This document shows, piece after piece, positions 35,793 through 47,782 of a stretch of 64,000 nucleotides of DNA. The notes beneath the pieces are model-generated. The model was not told the origin of the DNA. It made no database searches and saw only the letters and a program-made list of their open reading frames with translations. The DNA is taken from NCBI GenBank assembly GCA_949290055.1, contig CASEQJ010000004.1:1-64000 (forward strand), in the 5' to 3' direction. The first letter of the stretch is position 1, and every line of letters begins with the position of its first letter. The DNA is from an uncultured Olsenella sp. (GTDB lineage: Bacteria; Actinomycetota; Coriobacteriia; Coriobacteriales; Atopobiaceae). The position numbers and the translations under genes were made by a program.

Positions 35793-35823
35793 TTGCCCGG
35801 CGCGCGCGGCGCGCGAGTATACT
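35793..35823 (+). promoter_or_regulatory. Possible promoter for the PurF-like gene
   Basis: TATACT at 35818-35823 and TTGCCC at 35793-35798, with a long 19-base spacer. The transcript would begin about 40 bases before the start codon at 35871. A second TATACT on the minus strand near 35720 probably serves enolase. Confidence 0.4.
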
Positions 35824-35870
35824 CGTGAGGTCCAACAGGTGCGGCGAGTCCGCAGACAATCGGAGGTACC

Positions 35871-37292
35871 ATGGGGGCGTTTTTCGGCGCTGTCTCTCAC
35901 CGTGACGTTGCACTTGACGTGTTCTTTGGCGTCGATTACCACTCTCACCTCGGGACCCGTCGAGCGGGCATGGTCACCTGCCGCGAGGGCGGCGGCTTCA
36001 ACCGCCAGATCCACTCGATCGAGAACACGCCGTTCCGCACCAAGTTCGAGCACGACCTGCCCGCCCTCTCGGGCACCTGCGGCGTGGGCTGCATCTCCGA
36101 CAACGACCCGCAGCCGCTGCTCGTCCGCTCGCACCTGGGCGTCTACGCAATCTCCACGGTGGGCGCGATCGCCAACACCGACGAGCTCGTGGCGCGCTTC
36201 GAGAGGGACGGCCACCAGTTCATGGCGCAGAGTTCCGGCGAGGTGAACGTCAACGAGCTCGTGGCGGCGCTGATCAACACCCAGGCGAGCATCGTCGAGG
36301 GCATTCGCTACGCGCAGGACTCGATCGAGGGCTCGCTCACGCTGCTGATCATGACCGAGGCCGGCGAGCTCATTGCCGCGCGCGACGCCATGGGCCGCCT
36401 GCCGGTCCTCATTGGCAAGGACGACGACGGCTACTGCGTGTCCTTTGAGTCCTTCGCCTACGGCAAGCTCGGCTACGCCGACGAGTACGAGCTGGGCTCC
36501 GCGGAGATCGTCAAGATCTGCGCCGACGGCTACGAGACGCTCTCCCCGGCGCGCGAGGAGATGCGTATCTGCGCGTTTTTGTGGGTCTACTACGGTTACC
36601 CCAACTCCAACTACGAGGGCGTCAACGTGGAGTGCATGCGCTATCGCAACGGCGCCATCATGGCGCGCGACGAGCGCGCGGCGGGGCTGCTTCCCGAGGT
36701 GGACTACGTGGCCGGCATGCCCGATTCGGGCCTGCCCCACGGCATTGGCTACGCCAACGAGTCCGGTGTGCCGCTGGCGCGCCCGTTCGTGAAGTACACG
36801 CCCACGTGGCCGCGCTCCTTCATGCCCGCCAACCAGGAGGTCCGCAACCGCGTCGCCAAGATGAAGCAGATTCCGGTGCCCGAGCTCATTCGCGACAAGC
36901 GCCTGCTGCTCGTGGACGACTCGATCGTGCGCGGGACGCAGATGCGTGAGACGATCGACTTCCTGCGCGACACCGGCGTCGCCGAGGTCCACATGCGCTC
37001 GGCCTGCCCGCCGATCATGTACGGCTGCAAGTTCCTCTCGTTCTCCCGCAGCCGCTCCGAGTACGAGCTCATCGCGCGTCGCAAGGTCCGCGAGCTCGAG
37101 GGTGACGAGGGCGAGAAGCACCTCGACGAGTACGCCGACGGCCGCAGCGAGCGCAGTCGTTGCCTGCTGCGCTCCATTTGCGAAGAGATGGGCTTCGACT
37201 CGCTGGAGTACCAGAGCCTGGACGGCATGCTCGAGGCGATTGGGATCGACCGCAAGAAGGTCTGCACCTACTGCTGGAACGGCCGCGACTAG
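35871..37292 (+). CDS. PurF-like amidophosphoribosyltransferase homologue without the catalytic cysteine
   Basis: This 473-residue protein has the two-domain layout of glutamine PRPP amidotransferase: an N-terminal Ntn glutaminase-like domain (about 1-235) and a phosphoribosyltransferase domain (about 270-440) with the PRPP loop LLLVDDSIVRGTQM. PurF enzymes begin MCGI and use Cys as N-terminal nucleophile. This one begins MGAFFGAVS, so the glutaminase nucleophile is absent. Cysteines that could hold the PurF-type iron-sulfur cluster remain (SACPPIMYGC, CTYCW). It belongs to a PurF-like paralogue group known in Clostridia and Coriobacteriia; it may use ammonia or be regulatory. GGAGG precedes the start. 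Confidence 0.85.
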   Translation: MGAFFGAVSHRDVALDVFFGVDYHSHLGTRRAGMVTCREGGGFNRQIHSIENTPFRTKFEHDLPALSGTCGVGCISDNDPQPLLVRSHLGVYAISTVGAIANTDELVARFERDGHQFMAQSSGEVNVNELVAALINTQASIVEGIRYAQDSIEGSLTLLIMTEAGELIAARDAMGRLPVLIGKDDDGYCVSFESFAYGKLGYADEYELGSAEIVKICADGYETLSPAREEMRICAFLWVYYGYPNSNYEGVNVECMRYRNGAIMARDERAAGLLPEVDYVAGMPDSGLPHGIGYANESGVPLARPFVKYTPTWPRSFMPANQEVRNRVAKMKQIPVPELIRDKRLLLVDDSIVRGTQMRETIDFLRDTGVAEVHMRSACPPIMYGCKFLSFSRSRSEYELIARRKVRELEGDEGEKHLDEYADGRSERSRCLLRSICEEMGFDSLEYQSLDGMLEAIGIDRKKVCTYCWNGRD

Positions 37293-37304
37293 CCGGGGGC
37301 GCGC

Positions 37305-38012
37305 ATGACCTACGCCCTTCTCGGACTTGGCGCGCTCTCGATTGCGTATGGCGTGCTCATGGCCGCGCTCTATCCGGCGGGTGGTTTCTTCCTCGTGTGG
37401 CTTGCGCTTGGCGCCGCTCTTGTCGGGGCGGGGCTCGTCGAGCGGTTTCGGCTGGTGGTGTGTGGCGTCTGCCTCGTTGTCCTTCTCGCCGCGGTTGGGC
37501 TTTCCGCGCAGATTGCGACGACTGCCTCCGCGACGCCTCCCGCCGGGCTTGACTGCCTTGTGGTGCTGGGGGCGGGACTTCGGCCGGACGGCACGCCGAC
37601 CGAGACGCTGCGCTACCGTCTTGACGCCGCCCTGGGCTACCTCGAGGAAAACCCCGACACGACCTGCATCGTCTCCGGCGGCCAGGGCTTTGGCGAGTCG
37701 TGCACCGAGGCGGACGCCATGGCGGAGTACCTGGTGGGGCACGGGCTTTCCACCGATCGCGTCACCAAGGAGGAGGCTTCTGCGACCACGGTCGAGAACA
37801 TACGCAACTCCTCCGAGCTGCTCGACGCGGACGCGACGGTGGCGATCGTCACCAACGACTTTCACCTCTACCGCGCGCTGCGCATTGCGCACAAAAACGG
37901 GCTGCCTGGCGCATATGGCCTGGCAGCCCGCACGAATCCGCTCTATGTGCCTCAGGCGACGCTGCGCGAGTGCGCCGCGATCGTGAAGGAGGCCCTCGTC
38001 GGCAACATCTAG
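37305..38012 (+). CDS. YdcF/SanA-like DUF218 membrane protein
   Basis: This is a 235-residue protein. Two or three hydrophobic segments (about residues 3-25, 27-45, 50-70) anchor a DUF218 domain (about 80-225) with LDCLVVLGAGLRPDGTPTET, CIVSGGQGFGESCTEADAMA, ATTVENIRNS and IVTNDFHLYRALRI. This matches the ElyC/SanA/YdcF group implicated in envelope precursor metabolism. It starts 12 bases after the PurF-like gene and is probably co-transcribed. Confidence 0.88.
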   Translation: MTYALLGLGALSIAYGVLMAALYPAGGFFLVWLALGAALVGAGLVERFRLVVCGVCLVVLLAAVGLSAQIATTASATPPAGLDCLVVLGAGLRPDGTPTETLRYRLDAALGYLEENPDTTCIVSGGQGFGESCTEADAMAEYLVGHGLSTDRVTKEEASATTVENIRNSSELLDADATVAIVTNDFHLYRALRIAHKNGLPGAYGLAARTNPLYVPQATLRECAAIVKEALVGNI

Positions 38013-38015
38013 CGC

Positions 38016-39230
38016 CTAGTTTGCGGCCTCGGCGTCCAGCGTCTCGCGAATGGCGAGAATGAACTCGCGGGTGCCGAGCGTCTCGGGGTTGGGAAGGCTC
38101 GTTATGCGCGCGAGGTCGCCGGTCATGCGACCGGACTCGATCGTGTGGATCGTGGCGGCCTCGAGGCGGTTGGCAAAGTCCACGAGCTCGGGCAGCTCGT
38201 CCAGCTCGCCGCGCTTGCGCAGGGCGCCGGTCCAGGCAAAGATCGTTGCCACGGAGTTGGTGGAGGTGGGCTCGCCCTTCAGGTGCTTGTAGTAGTGGCG
38301 CTGGACGGTGCCGTGGGCGGCCTCGTACTCAAAGTAGCCGTGCGGGCTCACGAGCACCGAGGTCATCATCGCCAGGCTGCCAAATGCCGAGGACAGCATG
38401 TCGCTCATGACGTCACCGTCGTAGTTCTTGCATGCCCAAATGAAGCCACCCTCGGACTTGACCACGCGCGCCACGGCGTCGTCGATCAGCGTGTAGAAGT
38501 ACTCAATGCCGGCGGCCTCGAACTTGGCGCGGTACTCTGCCTCGTAGATGTCGGCAAAGACGTCCTTGAAGCGGTGGTCGTAGGTCTTGGAGATCGTGTC
38601 CTTGGTGGCAAACCACAGGTCCTGGCCCGTGGAGAGCGCGTACTCAAAGCAGCTGCGCGCAAAGCTCTCGATTGAGGCGTCGAGGTTGTGCTGGCCCTGG
38701 ACCACGCCGGGTCCGTCGAAGACGTGGACGAGCTCGCGACGCTCGGTGCCGTCGGCGGCGGTGTAGACGAGCTCGACCTTTCCGGGGCCCTCGACGCGCA
38801 TCTCCGAGTTCTTGTACACGTCACCGTAGGCGTGACGGGCAATGGTGATGGGCTTCTTCCAGCAGCTCACCACCGGGTCGATTCCGCGCACCACAATGGG
38901 GGCGCGGAAGACCGTGCCGTCGAGCAGCGCGCGAATCGTGCCGTTGGGGCTCTTCCACATGTGCTTCAGGCCGTACTCCTCAACGCGCGCGGCGTTGGGG
39001 GTGATCGTGGCGCACTTGACGGCCACGCCCAGGCGCTTGGTGGCCTCGGCGGAGTCGACGGTGACCTGGTCGTCGGTTTCGTCGCGGTGCTCCAGGCCGA
39101 GGTCGTAGTACTCGGTCTTGAGGTCAACGTAGGGGCATATGAGCTCGTCTTTTATGATCTGCCAGATTATGCGGGTCATCTCGTCGCCATCCATCTCGAC
39201 GAGCGGGGTCTTCATCTCGATCTTTGCCAT
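38016..39230 (-). CDS. icd: NADP-dependent isocitrate dehydrogenase (eukaryotic-type, homodimeric)
   Basis: This 404-residue enzyme oxidatively decarboxylates isocitrate to 2-oxoglutarate. Substrate-binding motif KSPNGTIR (about 95-102), metal-binding [12 protein letters not shown], and the cofactor region [11 protein letters not shown] are present. Length and sequence are of the type found in eukaryotes and some bacteria, rather than the Escherichia coli Icd type. The start ATG 39230 has GGGAGG upstream; the longer in-frame extension crosses a repeat array and is rejected. No other TCA-cycle genes lie in this window. Confidence 0.95.
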   Translation of the reverse strand: MAKIEMKTPLVEMDGDEMTRIIWQIIKDELICPYVDLKTEYYDLGLEHRDETDDQVTVDSAEATKRLGVAVKCATITPNAARVEEYGLKHMWKSPNGTIRALLDGTVFRAPIVVRGIDPVVSCWKKPITIARHAYGDVYKNSEMRVEGPGKVELVYTAADGTERRELVHVFDGPGVVQGQHNLDASIESFARSCFEYALSTGQDLWFATKDTISKTYDHRFKDVFADIYEAEYRAKFEAAGIEYFYTLIDDAVARVVKSEGGFIWACKNYDGDVMSDMLSSAFGSLAMMTSVLVSPHGYFEYEAAHGTVQRHYYKHLKGEPTSTNSVATIFAWTGALRKRGELDELPELVDFANRLEAATIHTIESGRMTGDLARITSLPNPETLGTREFILAIRETLDAEAAN

Positions 39231-39334
39231 GGGGTCCTCCCGGGTTGGCCGAATTCCGGGTGAAATGTAACACGACGAGCGAAGGCCTCTGTCGCCAATG
39301 CAAAAGAAGAGACGTTCTGGACATATGGAACCGT

Positions 39335-39561
39335 GCAAAACGGCTTCTCGTGTGATGTCTAGGGCTCCACTGCGGCAAAACGAGCTCTCGTGCGATAGGT
39401 TTCCCCGCCCCTTTTCGTTGCCCGTCGTGCCCGCTTGTGGAAAAGGGCAGGATTGAACATTAGATTTCAAATCGAATAGACAAATGGAGCCGAAAATCCA
39501 TCACACGAACGGGCTTTTTGCCCCCGCAAGGGCAAAGTCATCACACGAGCGTCAGTTTTGC
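39335..39561. repeat. Inverted tandem array, 40-bp period (2 forward + 2 inverted units)
   Basis: The gene-free stretch 39231-39581 holds units beginning GCAAAACG and ending CTCGTGTGAT at 39335-39356 and 39375-39396 (40 bp apart). The inverted counterparts ATCACACGA..TTTTGC lie at 39500-39521 and 39540-39561 (again exactly 40 bp apart). The array resembles the 31-bp arrays in design but not in sequence. It sits between icd and the DUF3825 gene, both minus strand, so it would be transcribed if read through. Confidence 0.85.
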
Positions 39562-39581
39562 AGTGTGTGGGCCTTCGCGAG

Positions 39582-41183
<1,602 letters not shown>

Positions 41184-41188
41184 CTACC

Positions 41189-42034
41189 TTACTCCCCAAA
41201 TGTGGAGGCGTTTTGCGAGCGCCTTCGAACGGCGCGGTTGCGCAGGTTCTCGACGGTCGCCTCCATGCCGTGCGGCGCGTAGGCGAGCCCCTGGAGCGAC
41301 TCGAGGTCCTGGGGCAGATATGCCGCAAGCGAGAGCTCGGCGGTCTGCTCGACGCGCTCCGGCACGGGCCCCGGCCTCGCGGTGAGCGCAAGCACGTGCG
41401 CCCCCTGCGCGCCGAGCCGACGCTCGTACTCGCTGGCCGGGTCGTCGGGTCGCTCGGCGCGGGCGTCGCGGCTCTGCCAGAGCAGCTCGTAGCCGGCGAT
41501 CGGTACCTGCGTGAGCATGAAGTCAAAGAGCGGCTGGCTGTCCGTGCGCAGGCGAACCTCGCCGTGCGCGGTCAGGACCTCGCGAAAGTCCATGAGGCGC
41601 TCCATGCTTGCCATGCGCTTGCCGGCGTCGCGCTTGCGGGGGAACGGCGTGGGAAAGTTGAGGTAGATCACGGAGAGCTCGCCGGGCGAGAAGAACTCGC
41701 GCACGCGCATGCCCGTCCCGGGGACCACCACGACGTTGGAAAGGCCGCTCTCGGTGACGCGCTGCGCCGCGTAGGCCACGCAGAAGGGCTCGGAGTCCAT
41801 GGCGACGAAGAGCACGTTTGGCTCGCGGCGCGCGGCCTCCACGGAAAAGCCGCCCTTGCCGCAGCCGAGGTCGAGCCGGACCTCGGAAAAGGGCGCGGCG
41901 CCGAGCGGGGCGCAGGCGCTCGCCCAGCGGCCGCGCCAGCCGGCGGGATCGAGCTCAATGACGCGACCGTAGCGCTCGAGGCGCTCCTCGAGCACAAAGT
42001 TCTTGGGCAGCCGCGCATGAAGAGCGTGGGGCAT
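41189..42034 (-). CDS. trmB: tRNA (guanine-N7)-methyltransferase
   Basis: This is a 281-residue SAM-dependent enzyme that methylates G46 of tRNA. SAM-binding motif VRLDLGCGKGGFSVEAA, acidic MDSE, and the TrmB hallmark YLNFPTPFPRKRDAGKR are visible, followed by LTAHGEVRLRTDS. The region after about residue 215 is longer than in typical TrmB. It precedes the DUF3825 gene on the minus strand by 38 bases and follows yfbR by 21 bases, so the minus-strand genes from 44355 down to 39582 may be one operon. Confidence 0.93.
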   Translation of the reverse strand: MPHALHARLPKNFVLEERLERYGRVIELDPAGWRGRWASACAPLGAAPFSEVRLDLGCGKGGFSVEAARREPNVLFVAMDSEPFCVAYAAQRVTESGLSNVVVVPGTGMRVREFFSPGELSVIYLNFPTPFPRKRDAGKRMASMERLMDFREVLTAHGEVRLRTDSQPLFDFMLTQVPIAGYELLWQSRDARAERPDDPASEYERRLGAQGAHVLALTARPGPVPERVEQTAELSLAAYLPQDLESLQGLAYAPHGMEATVENLRNRAVRRRSQNASTFGE

Positions 42035-42055
42035 GGGGCGGGACTCCGTTTCTTG

Positions 42056-42688
42056 TTACAGCAGATCGTCGAGGGTGGCGCCGTAGGAGGGGAAGAACTC
42101 GCGCATGAAGTCGGCGACCTCGGGCAGCTCCGCGGCCATCTCGTCGACGGCGGCGCGACAGCTCGCCTCGGCGCTCGCAAACTCCGCGTTGCCGGAGCGC
42201 GCCTCCTCGACGCACTTGATCAGGGCAGAGACCTTGTCGGCCGCCTTGACCAGGCGCCGCAGGTAGACCTCGTCCTCGGTCGACTCCGCACCGGGCCACA
42301 GCACGTCCTCGAACGCCGGGCGCAGGTCGGCGGGCAGCGTGGCGAGCAGGCGCCCCTCGGCGCTGCGCTCGACGGCCTTGTAGGCGTCGCGAATGGTGCC
42401 GTCGTGGTACTTCACCGGGGTGGGGAGGTCGCCCGTGACGATCTCCGACGCGTCGTGGTAGAGCGCCACGAGCGCGGCGCGCTCGGCGTCGAGCGAGCGC
42501 CCGTGACGGACGTTGCCCAGCACGCAGAGCATGTGGGCAATGAGCGCAACCTCGAGCGAGTGCTCGGAGAGGTTCTCCGCCCGCGAGTTGCGCATGAGCG
42601 ACCAGCGCTCTATGTACTTCATGCGCGAGAGAATCGCGAGGAAGTGCGACTCCCCCGCGAGGCGCTGCGCCACGTTCTTCTCGGCCAC
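42056..42688 (-). CDS. yfbR: 5'-deoxynucleotidase (HD domain, YfbR type)
   Basis: This 210-residue metal-dependent HD phosphohydrolase removes phosphate from deoxynucleoside 5'-monophosphates. Metal and catalytic residues are in SEHSLEVALIAHML, ALYHDASEIVTGDLPTPVKY and KAADKVSALIKC. It starts with GTG sharing one base with the stop of the upstream pyrophosphatase gene (TAGTG on the coding strand), so it is translationally coupled. Confidence 0.93.
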   Translation of the reverse strand: MAEKNVAQRLAGESHFLAILSRMKYIERWSLMRNSRAENLSEHSLEVALIAHMLCVLGNVRHGRSLDAERAALVALYHDASEIVTGDLPTPVKYHDGTIRDAYKAVERSAEGRLLATLPADLRPAFEDVLWPGAESTEDEVYLRRLVKAADKVSALIKCVEEARSGNAEFASAEASCRAAVDEMAAELPEVADFMREFFPSYGATLDDLL

Positions 42689-44355
42689 TAGTCCTGATCC
42701 TCCTGGATGCTCTGAAGCGTTGCCATGAGCGCCGGAATGACCTGCTTCTTGCGGCTCACCACGCCGGGCAGGCGCGCCATGCCGTCCTGCGGCTCGGCGT
42801 CGAAGGCGCGCTCGACGATGCCCTCGGCACCGTCGCCGTACCAGAGGATCTCGCTCGAGGAGCTCTTGACGTCGGTGAACAGGTAGAAGACGAGCGGAAG
42901 CTCCTCCTCGCGCGCGGCCTCGGCGAGGTAGGGGCCCACCAGCGCCTCCGCGGCCTTGCGGCTCTTCTCGGTCATGTAGCTGCCCTGGCCCACGCCAAAC
43001 TTGACGTTGCCACGCGAGAAGACCTTGAAGTCGGCGCCAAAGACCTCCTCCGCGGTGCGTCCGGTCAGGTCGGCGCCGGCCTCGAACATGGCATCGGCGT
43101 AAGTCTCTATGTCCACGCCGGCGATCTCGGCGAGCGCGGCGGCGGCGTCGCGGTCCACCTGCGTGCAGGTGGGGGAGCGGAACGCCAGCGTGTCGGAGAG
43201 GATTGCGGAGAGCATGAGGCCGGCAATGTCCTTGGGAATCCTCACGCCCTGCTCGCGGTACATCATATGGACAATCGTGCAGGTGCAGCCCACGGGCATG
43301 TTGCGGAAGTAGGCGGGCCCGCTGGTCTCGATCGAGCCTATGCGGTGGTGGTCAATGATCTCCATGATCTCTGCCTGCTCGAGGCCCTCCACCGACTGCG
43401 AGCGCTCGTTGTGGTCAACGAGAATGACGTGCTTCCTCTTGGCAGAGAGCAGGTTGGGCGAGCTTACGAGGCCGACGTACTTGCTGTCCTCGTCGATCAC
43501 GGGGAAGAAGCGGTGGCGCGAGTGCGCCATCATCTTCCTCGCGTCGTCGATTGCGGTGTTGACGCTCACCTTGAGGATTCCCTCGGAGAGCATTTTGGCG
43601 CGCACCGGAATCGACATCGAGACCAGCCGCGCGGCCGCGTAGGTGTCGTAGGGCGTGGTAATGATCGCGCAGCCGTGGCGCTCGGCGGAGGCGATCACGC
43701 GGTGCGAAATGTGCGCGCTGCAGCACACGATCAGGCAGCGCGCGTCGCACTCGACGGCAAACTGCTGCGTCTCGTAGCGGTTGGTGGTGAGCACAATGTC
43801 GCCGGGCTCGACGGTGTCCTCCATGAGCTCGGGCGTGGTGCCCACGCGGACGTTGCCGCCGTCCACGCGCGCCGTGGGATCGCCGAGAATCATCTCGCCC
43901 TTGAGCGTGTCGATTATGTTGGCGTAGCAGGTGTGCGACTCGCCGATCACGCTCGTGTCAAAGACGTCCATGTTGGCGTTGGCAATGTCCTTGACGGCGA
44001 TGAGGCCCTCGAGGTTGTTGTCCTCATCGGTAATGCAGAGGGTGTCGGTCTTGGCCTCGCGCATGAGGTTCCAGGCCGAGAAGAGGCTCATTTCGCCGTC
44101 TATGCCGCCCTGGCGCTGAATCTCGGTGTCCTTGATCTGGGGCGTGACGGAGGTAATGAGCTGCGGCTCGTCGAAGCCAAAGTGGCGCAGCACGAACGCG
44201 GTCTCGCGGTTGACGGCGCCGGCGCGGCGGGGCTCGTATATGTTGGTGTGCTCCACCTCGTTCTTGAGGTGGGCATAGGCGATCGCCGAGCAAATGCTGT
44301 CCGTGTCTGGATGCAGGTGACCTATGACGTTGATCTTGCGGATTCCCTCAGGCAT
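42688..44355 (-). CDS. Mn-dependent inorganic pyrophosphatase with CBS/DRTGG regulatory insert
   Basis: This is a 555-residue family II pyrophosphatase (DHH superfamily). The metal site is in VIGHLHPDTDSICSAIAYA, LVDHNERSQ and EIIDHHRIG, and the C-terminal DHHA2 domain ends with SRKKQVIP. Between the first half of the DHH domain and its second half lie CBS modules with a DRTGG-like domain (about residues 70-310), which in characterised homologues bind adenine nucleotides and control activity. Its PPi-hydrolysing role contrasts with the PPi-type phosphofructokinase encoded nearby. The start ATG 44355 has GAGGAGC upstream. Confidence 0.95.
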   Translation of the reverse strand: MPEGIRKINVIGHLHPDTDSICSAIAYAHLKNEVEHTNIYEPRRAGAVNRETAFVLRHFGFDEPQLITSVTPQIKDTEIQRQGGIDGEMSLFSAWNLMREAKTDTLCITDEDNNLEGLIAVKDIANANMDVFDTSVIGESHTCYANIIDTLKGEMILGDPTARVDGGNVRVGTTPELMEDTVEPGDIVLTTNRYETQQFAVECDARCLIVCCSAHISHRVIASAERHGCAIITTPYDTYAAARLVSMSIPVRAKMLSEGILKVSVNTAIDDARKMMAHSRHRFFPVIDEDSKYVGLVSSPNLLSAKRKHVILVDHNERSQSVEGLEQAEIMEIIDHHRIGSIETSGPAYFRNMPVGCTCTIVHMMYREQGVRIPKDIAGLMLSAILSDTLAFRSPTCTQVDRDAAAALAEIAGVDIETYADAMFEAGADLTGRTAEEVFGADFKVFSRGNVKFGVGQGSYMTEKSRKAAEALVGPYLAEAAREEELPLVFYLFTDVKSSSSEILWYGDGAEGIVERAFDAEPQDGMARLPGVVSRKKQVIPALMATLQSIQEDQD

Positions 44356-44781
44356 GGGCGCTCCTCGTGAGTGGCGTTGTCCCCTCTGATTGTGCCACGC
44401 GCGCCGGAGGTTTTCAGGGCCTCCCTGCCGAACGGCCCCATTCGTGCAGGCGGTGTGAACGTCGGGGCCTGTGACGGCGTTCTTCCGGGCGGATTTTGGC
44501 CCAAAGGAGGATTGGCGCGGGTGCTGTGTCACTTTGGGCCTCACGTGAGCGGTCTTTGTCGTCGAGCGGCGAAATATAAATAAATTACCTGCTTGCGAGC
44601 TGGGCTTTTTCGAAAACTCTGTGCCTCTGACGGTGGCTAGGGCCCTTGAAGCACTCACACGAGCCATAGAGTGACACAAGGCGAGCGATAACTCGCCTCG
44701 GTCGGAAAGCGGTTGAGACTGGACTAGTATTGGTATAACGTTAAAGATAAACTATTCGTGCTTGTATTGAGGAAAGATATC
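44356..44781. other. Intergenic region with hairpin and GTGTCACTTTG repeat
   Basis: This 426-base stretch lies between divergent genes and is partly A+T-rich (44570-44600 and 44725-44760). It has CTGTGTCACTTTG at 44524-44536, whose inverted copy lies after the next gene (45855-45867), a hairpin AGGCGAG/CTCGCCT (44678-44697), and TATAAC near 44732 that may be a -10 element for the downstream gene. No convincing ORF. Confidence 0.6.
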
Positions 44782-45852
44782 GTGCGCGTCTGCATCTCAC
44801 ACCAAACGGCGCTGTCGTATCTGCTCAGGGTGCCCAACCTACGGCGGCCTGGGGACAGACCGAGCCGGGCGAGCGCCATTCCCGAGGCGGTCGTGGCCGC
44901 ACCCGAGGCTCGCAAGCTGTTGAGCACGCTGGAAAGCTACCTGCCCGAGGGCTGCGAGCGGCTTGACGTCCTGGTGTCGAGCGCGGCGGGTCGCCGCGAC
45001 ACAAAGACGGTCCTGGCGCACCTTTGCACGACGACGCTTCCCACCGGGTCGTTCATTCCGACGGACGCTATGGGCGTGGAGTTCCACGTGTGTGCGTCTG
45101 AGCTTGTGTTTCTGCAGATGGCGGGGGAGGTAGAGTTTGACCACCTTGTCTACATTGGCTTTGCGCTCTGCTCGGCATTTCGGCTGGACAGTTGGGAGCC
45201 GGGAGGCTGCGTGCGTCGGGAGGGCTACGACGCTCCGCTGACCACGGTCGACAGGCTGCGTGCCTACCTCGAGCGCCTGCCGGAGGGCACGAGGAACCGA
45301 GCCGTGGCGCTGCGCGCCCTGCGCTACGTGCGCCCCGGCGCTCGCTCGCCGCGCGAGGCGGGGCTCGCCATGGTGATTGGCCTTCCGCTGTCCCTCGGGG
45401 GCCACGCTCTTGGGGAGACGAGCATGAACCCAGAGGTCAGGGTGTACGACGGCATCGACGCGCGCGGCGAACCCCGCTGGGTCACGCGCATCCCGGACAT
45501 TCTCGTGGTGGCGCGCGATCGCGTCGGCCGGGAGCGTCGCGTGGGCGTGGACTACGACGCCAAGTCCACCCATGGAGGCCCCGTTCGCGCGCAAAGGGAC
45601 GTGGACCGAAGAAACCTCCTGGCGCCCGTGCCCACGTTCACGCATATAACCCTCGGCTCGGCGCAGGTCGACGACTACGTTGCGTTCTGCCGGGAGCTGG
45701 ACAGGATTCGCCGGGCGCTCGGGCAGCGGCGGAAGCCCCGCCTGGTGGGCAATCCCGACTCCGCGCGCAACCGGCGCCTCGTGGCCACGACGCGCTCGCG
45801 GCAGTTTGACCTCTGGAACCGCGTGCTGGGTGCTGAATGCCCCCTGCTCTAG
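44782..45852 (+). CDS. Putative PD-(D/E)XK-like nuclease-fold protein (paralogue of the 19843 gene)
   Basis: This is a 356-residue protein of unknown function. Key segments mirror the 19843-20931 protein: SHQTALSYLLR at the N-terminus, LTTVDRLRAYLERL, SPREAGLAMVIGLPLSLGG, then RIPDILVVARD and VGVDYDAKST. The Glu, Asp and D-x-D/Lys spacing is compatible with a PD-(D/E)XK nuclease core. The start GTG 44782 has GAGGAAAG five bases upstream; GTG 44758 is in frame but has no ribosome site. Inverted 13-bp words CTGTGTCACTTTG flank the gene. Composition is slightly A+T-richer upstream, hinting at acquisition. Confidence 0.65.
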   Translation: MRVCISHQTALSYLLRVPNLRRPGDRPSRASAIPEAVVAAPEARKLLSTLESYLPEGCERLDVLVSSAAGRRDTKTVLAHLCTTTLPTGSFIPTDAMGVEFHVCASELVFLQMAGEVEFDHLVYIGFALCSAFRLDSWEPGGCVRREGYDAPLTTVDRLRAYLERLPEGTRNRAVALRALRYVRPGARSPREAGLAMVIGLPLSLGGHALGETSMNPEVRVYDGIDARGEPRWVTRIPDILVVARDRVGRERRVGVDYDAKSTHGGPVRAQRDVDRRNLLAPVPTFTHITLGSAQVDDYVAFCRELDRIRRALGQRRKPRLVGNPDSARNRRLVATTRSRQFDLWNRVLGAECPLL

Positions 45853-45997
45853 CTCAAAGTGACACAGCGAGCACGAAATGCTGCCTTGGACGGTGTGCCT
45901 CCGGGGGAGGACGCGAATCGCGCCGGGTCCGCGCCCTGCCGCCCGGTAAGATAGGGGACGACAAGAGCTCCGAACCCCGCGAGAAGGCGAGAAACCC

Positions 45998-47677
<1,680 letters not shown>

Positions 47678-47718
47678 GGATTTGCCCTTCCCATAGTTTT
47701 CGAACGGTTTCCTTACGG

Positions 47719-47760
47719 TCGCCTGACATGGCACGACTACGGTTGCGCCATGTCAGGCGA
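47719..47760. promoter_or_regulatory. 14-bp perfect inverted repeat between ettA and the YcxB-like gene
   Basis: TCGCCTGACATGGC (47719-47732) returns inverted at 47747-47760, with a 14-base spacer. It ends 23 bases before ATG 47783, so it could be the ettA terminator (no T-run follows) or an operator covering the downstream leader. The preceding CCTTACGG recurs before 49749 (CTTACGG) and, more weakly, 51061 (CTTACG). Confidence 0.55.
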
Positions 47761-47782
47761 TCGCCTCGTGAAAGGGAACCGT

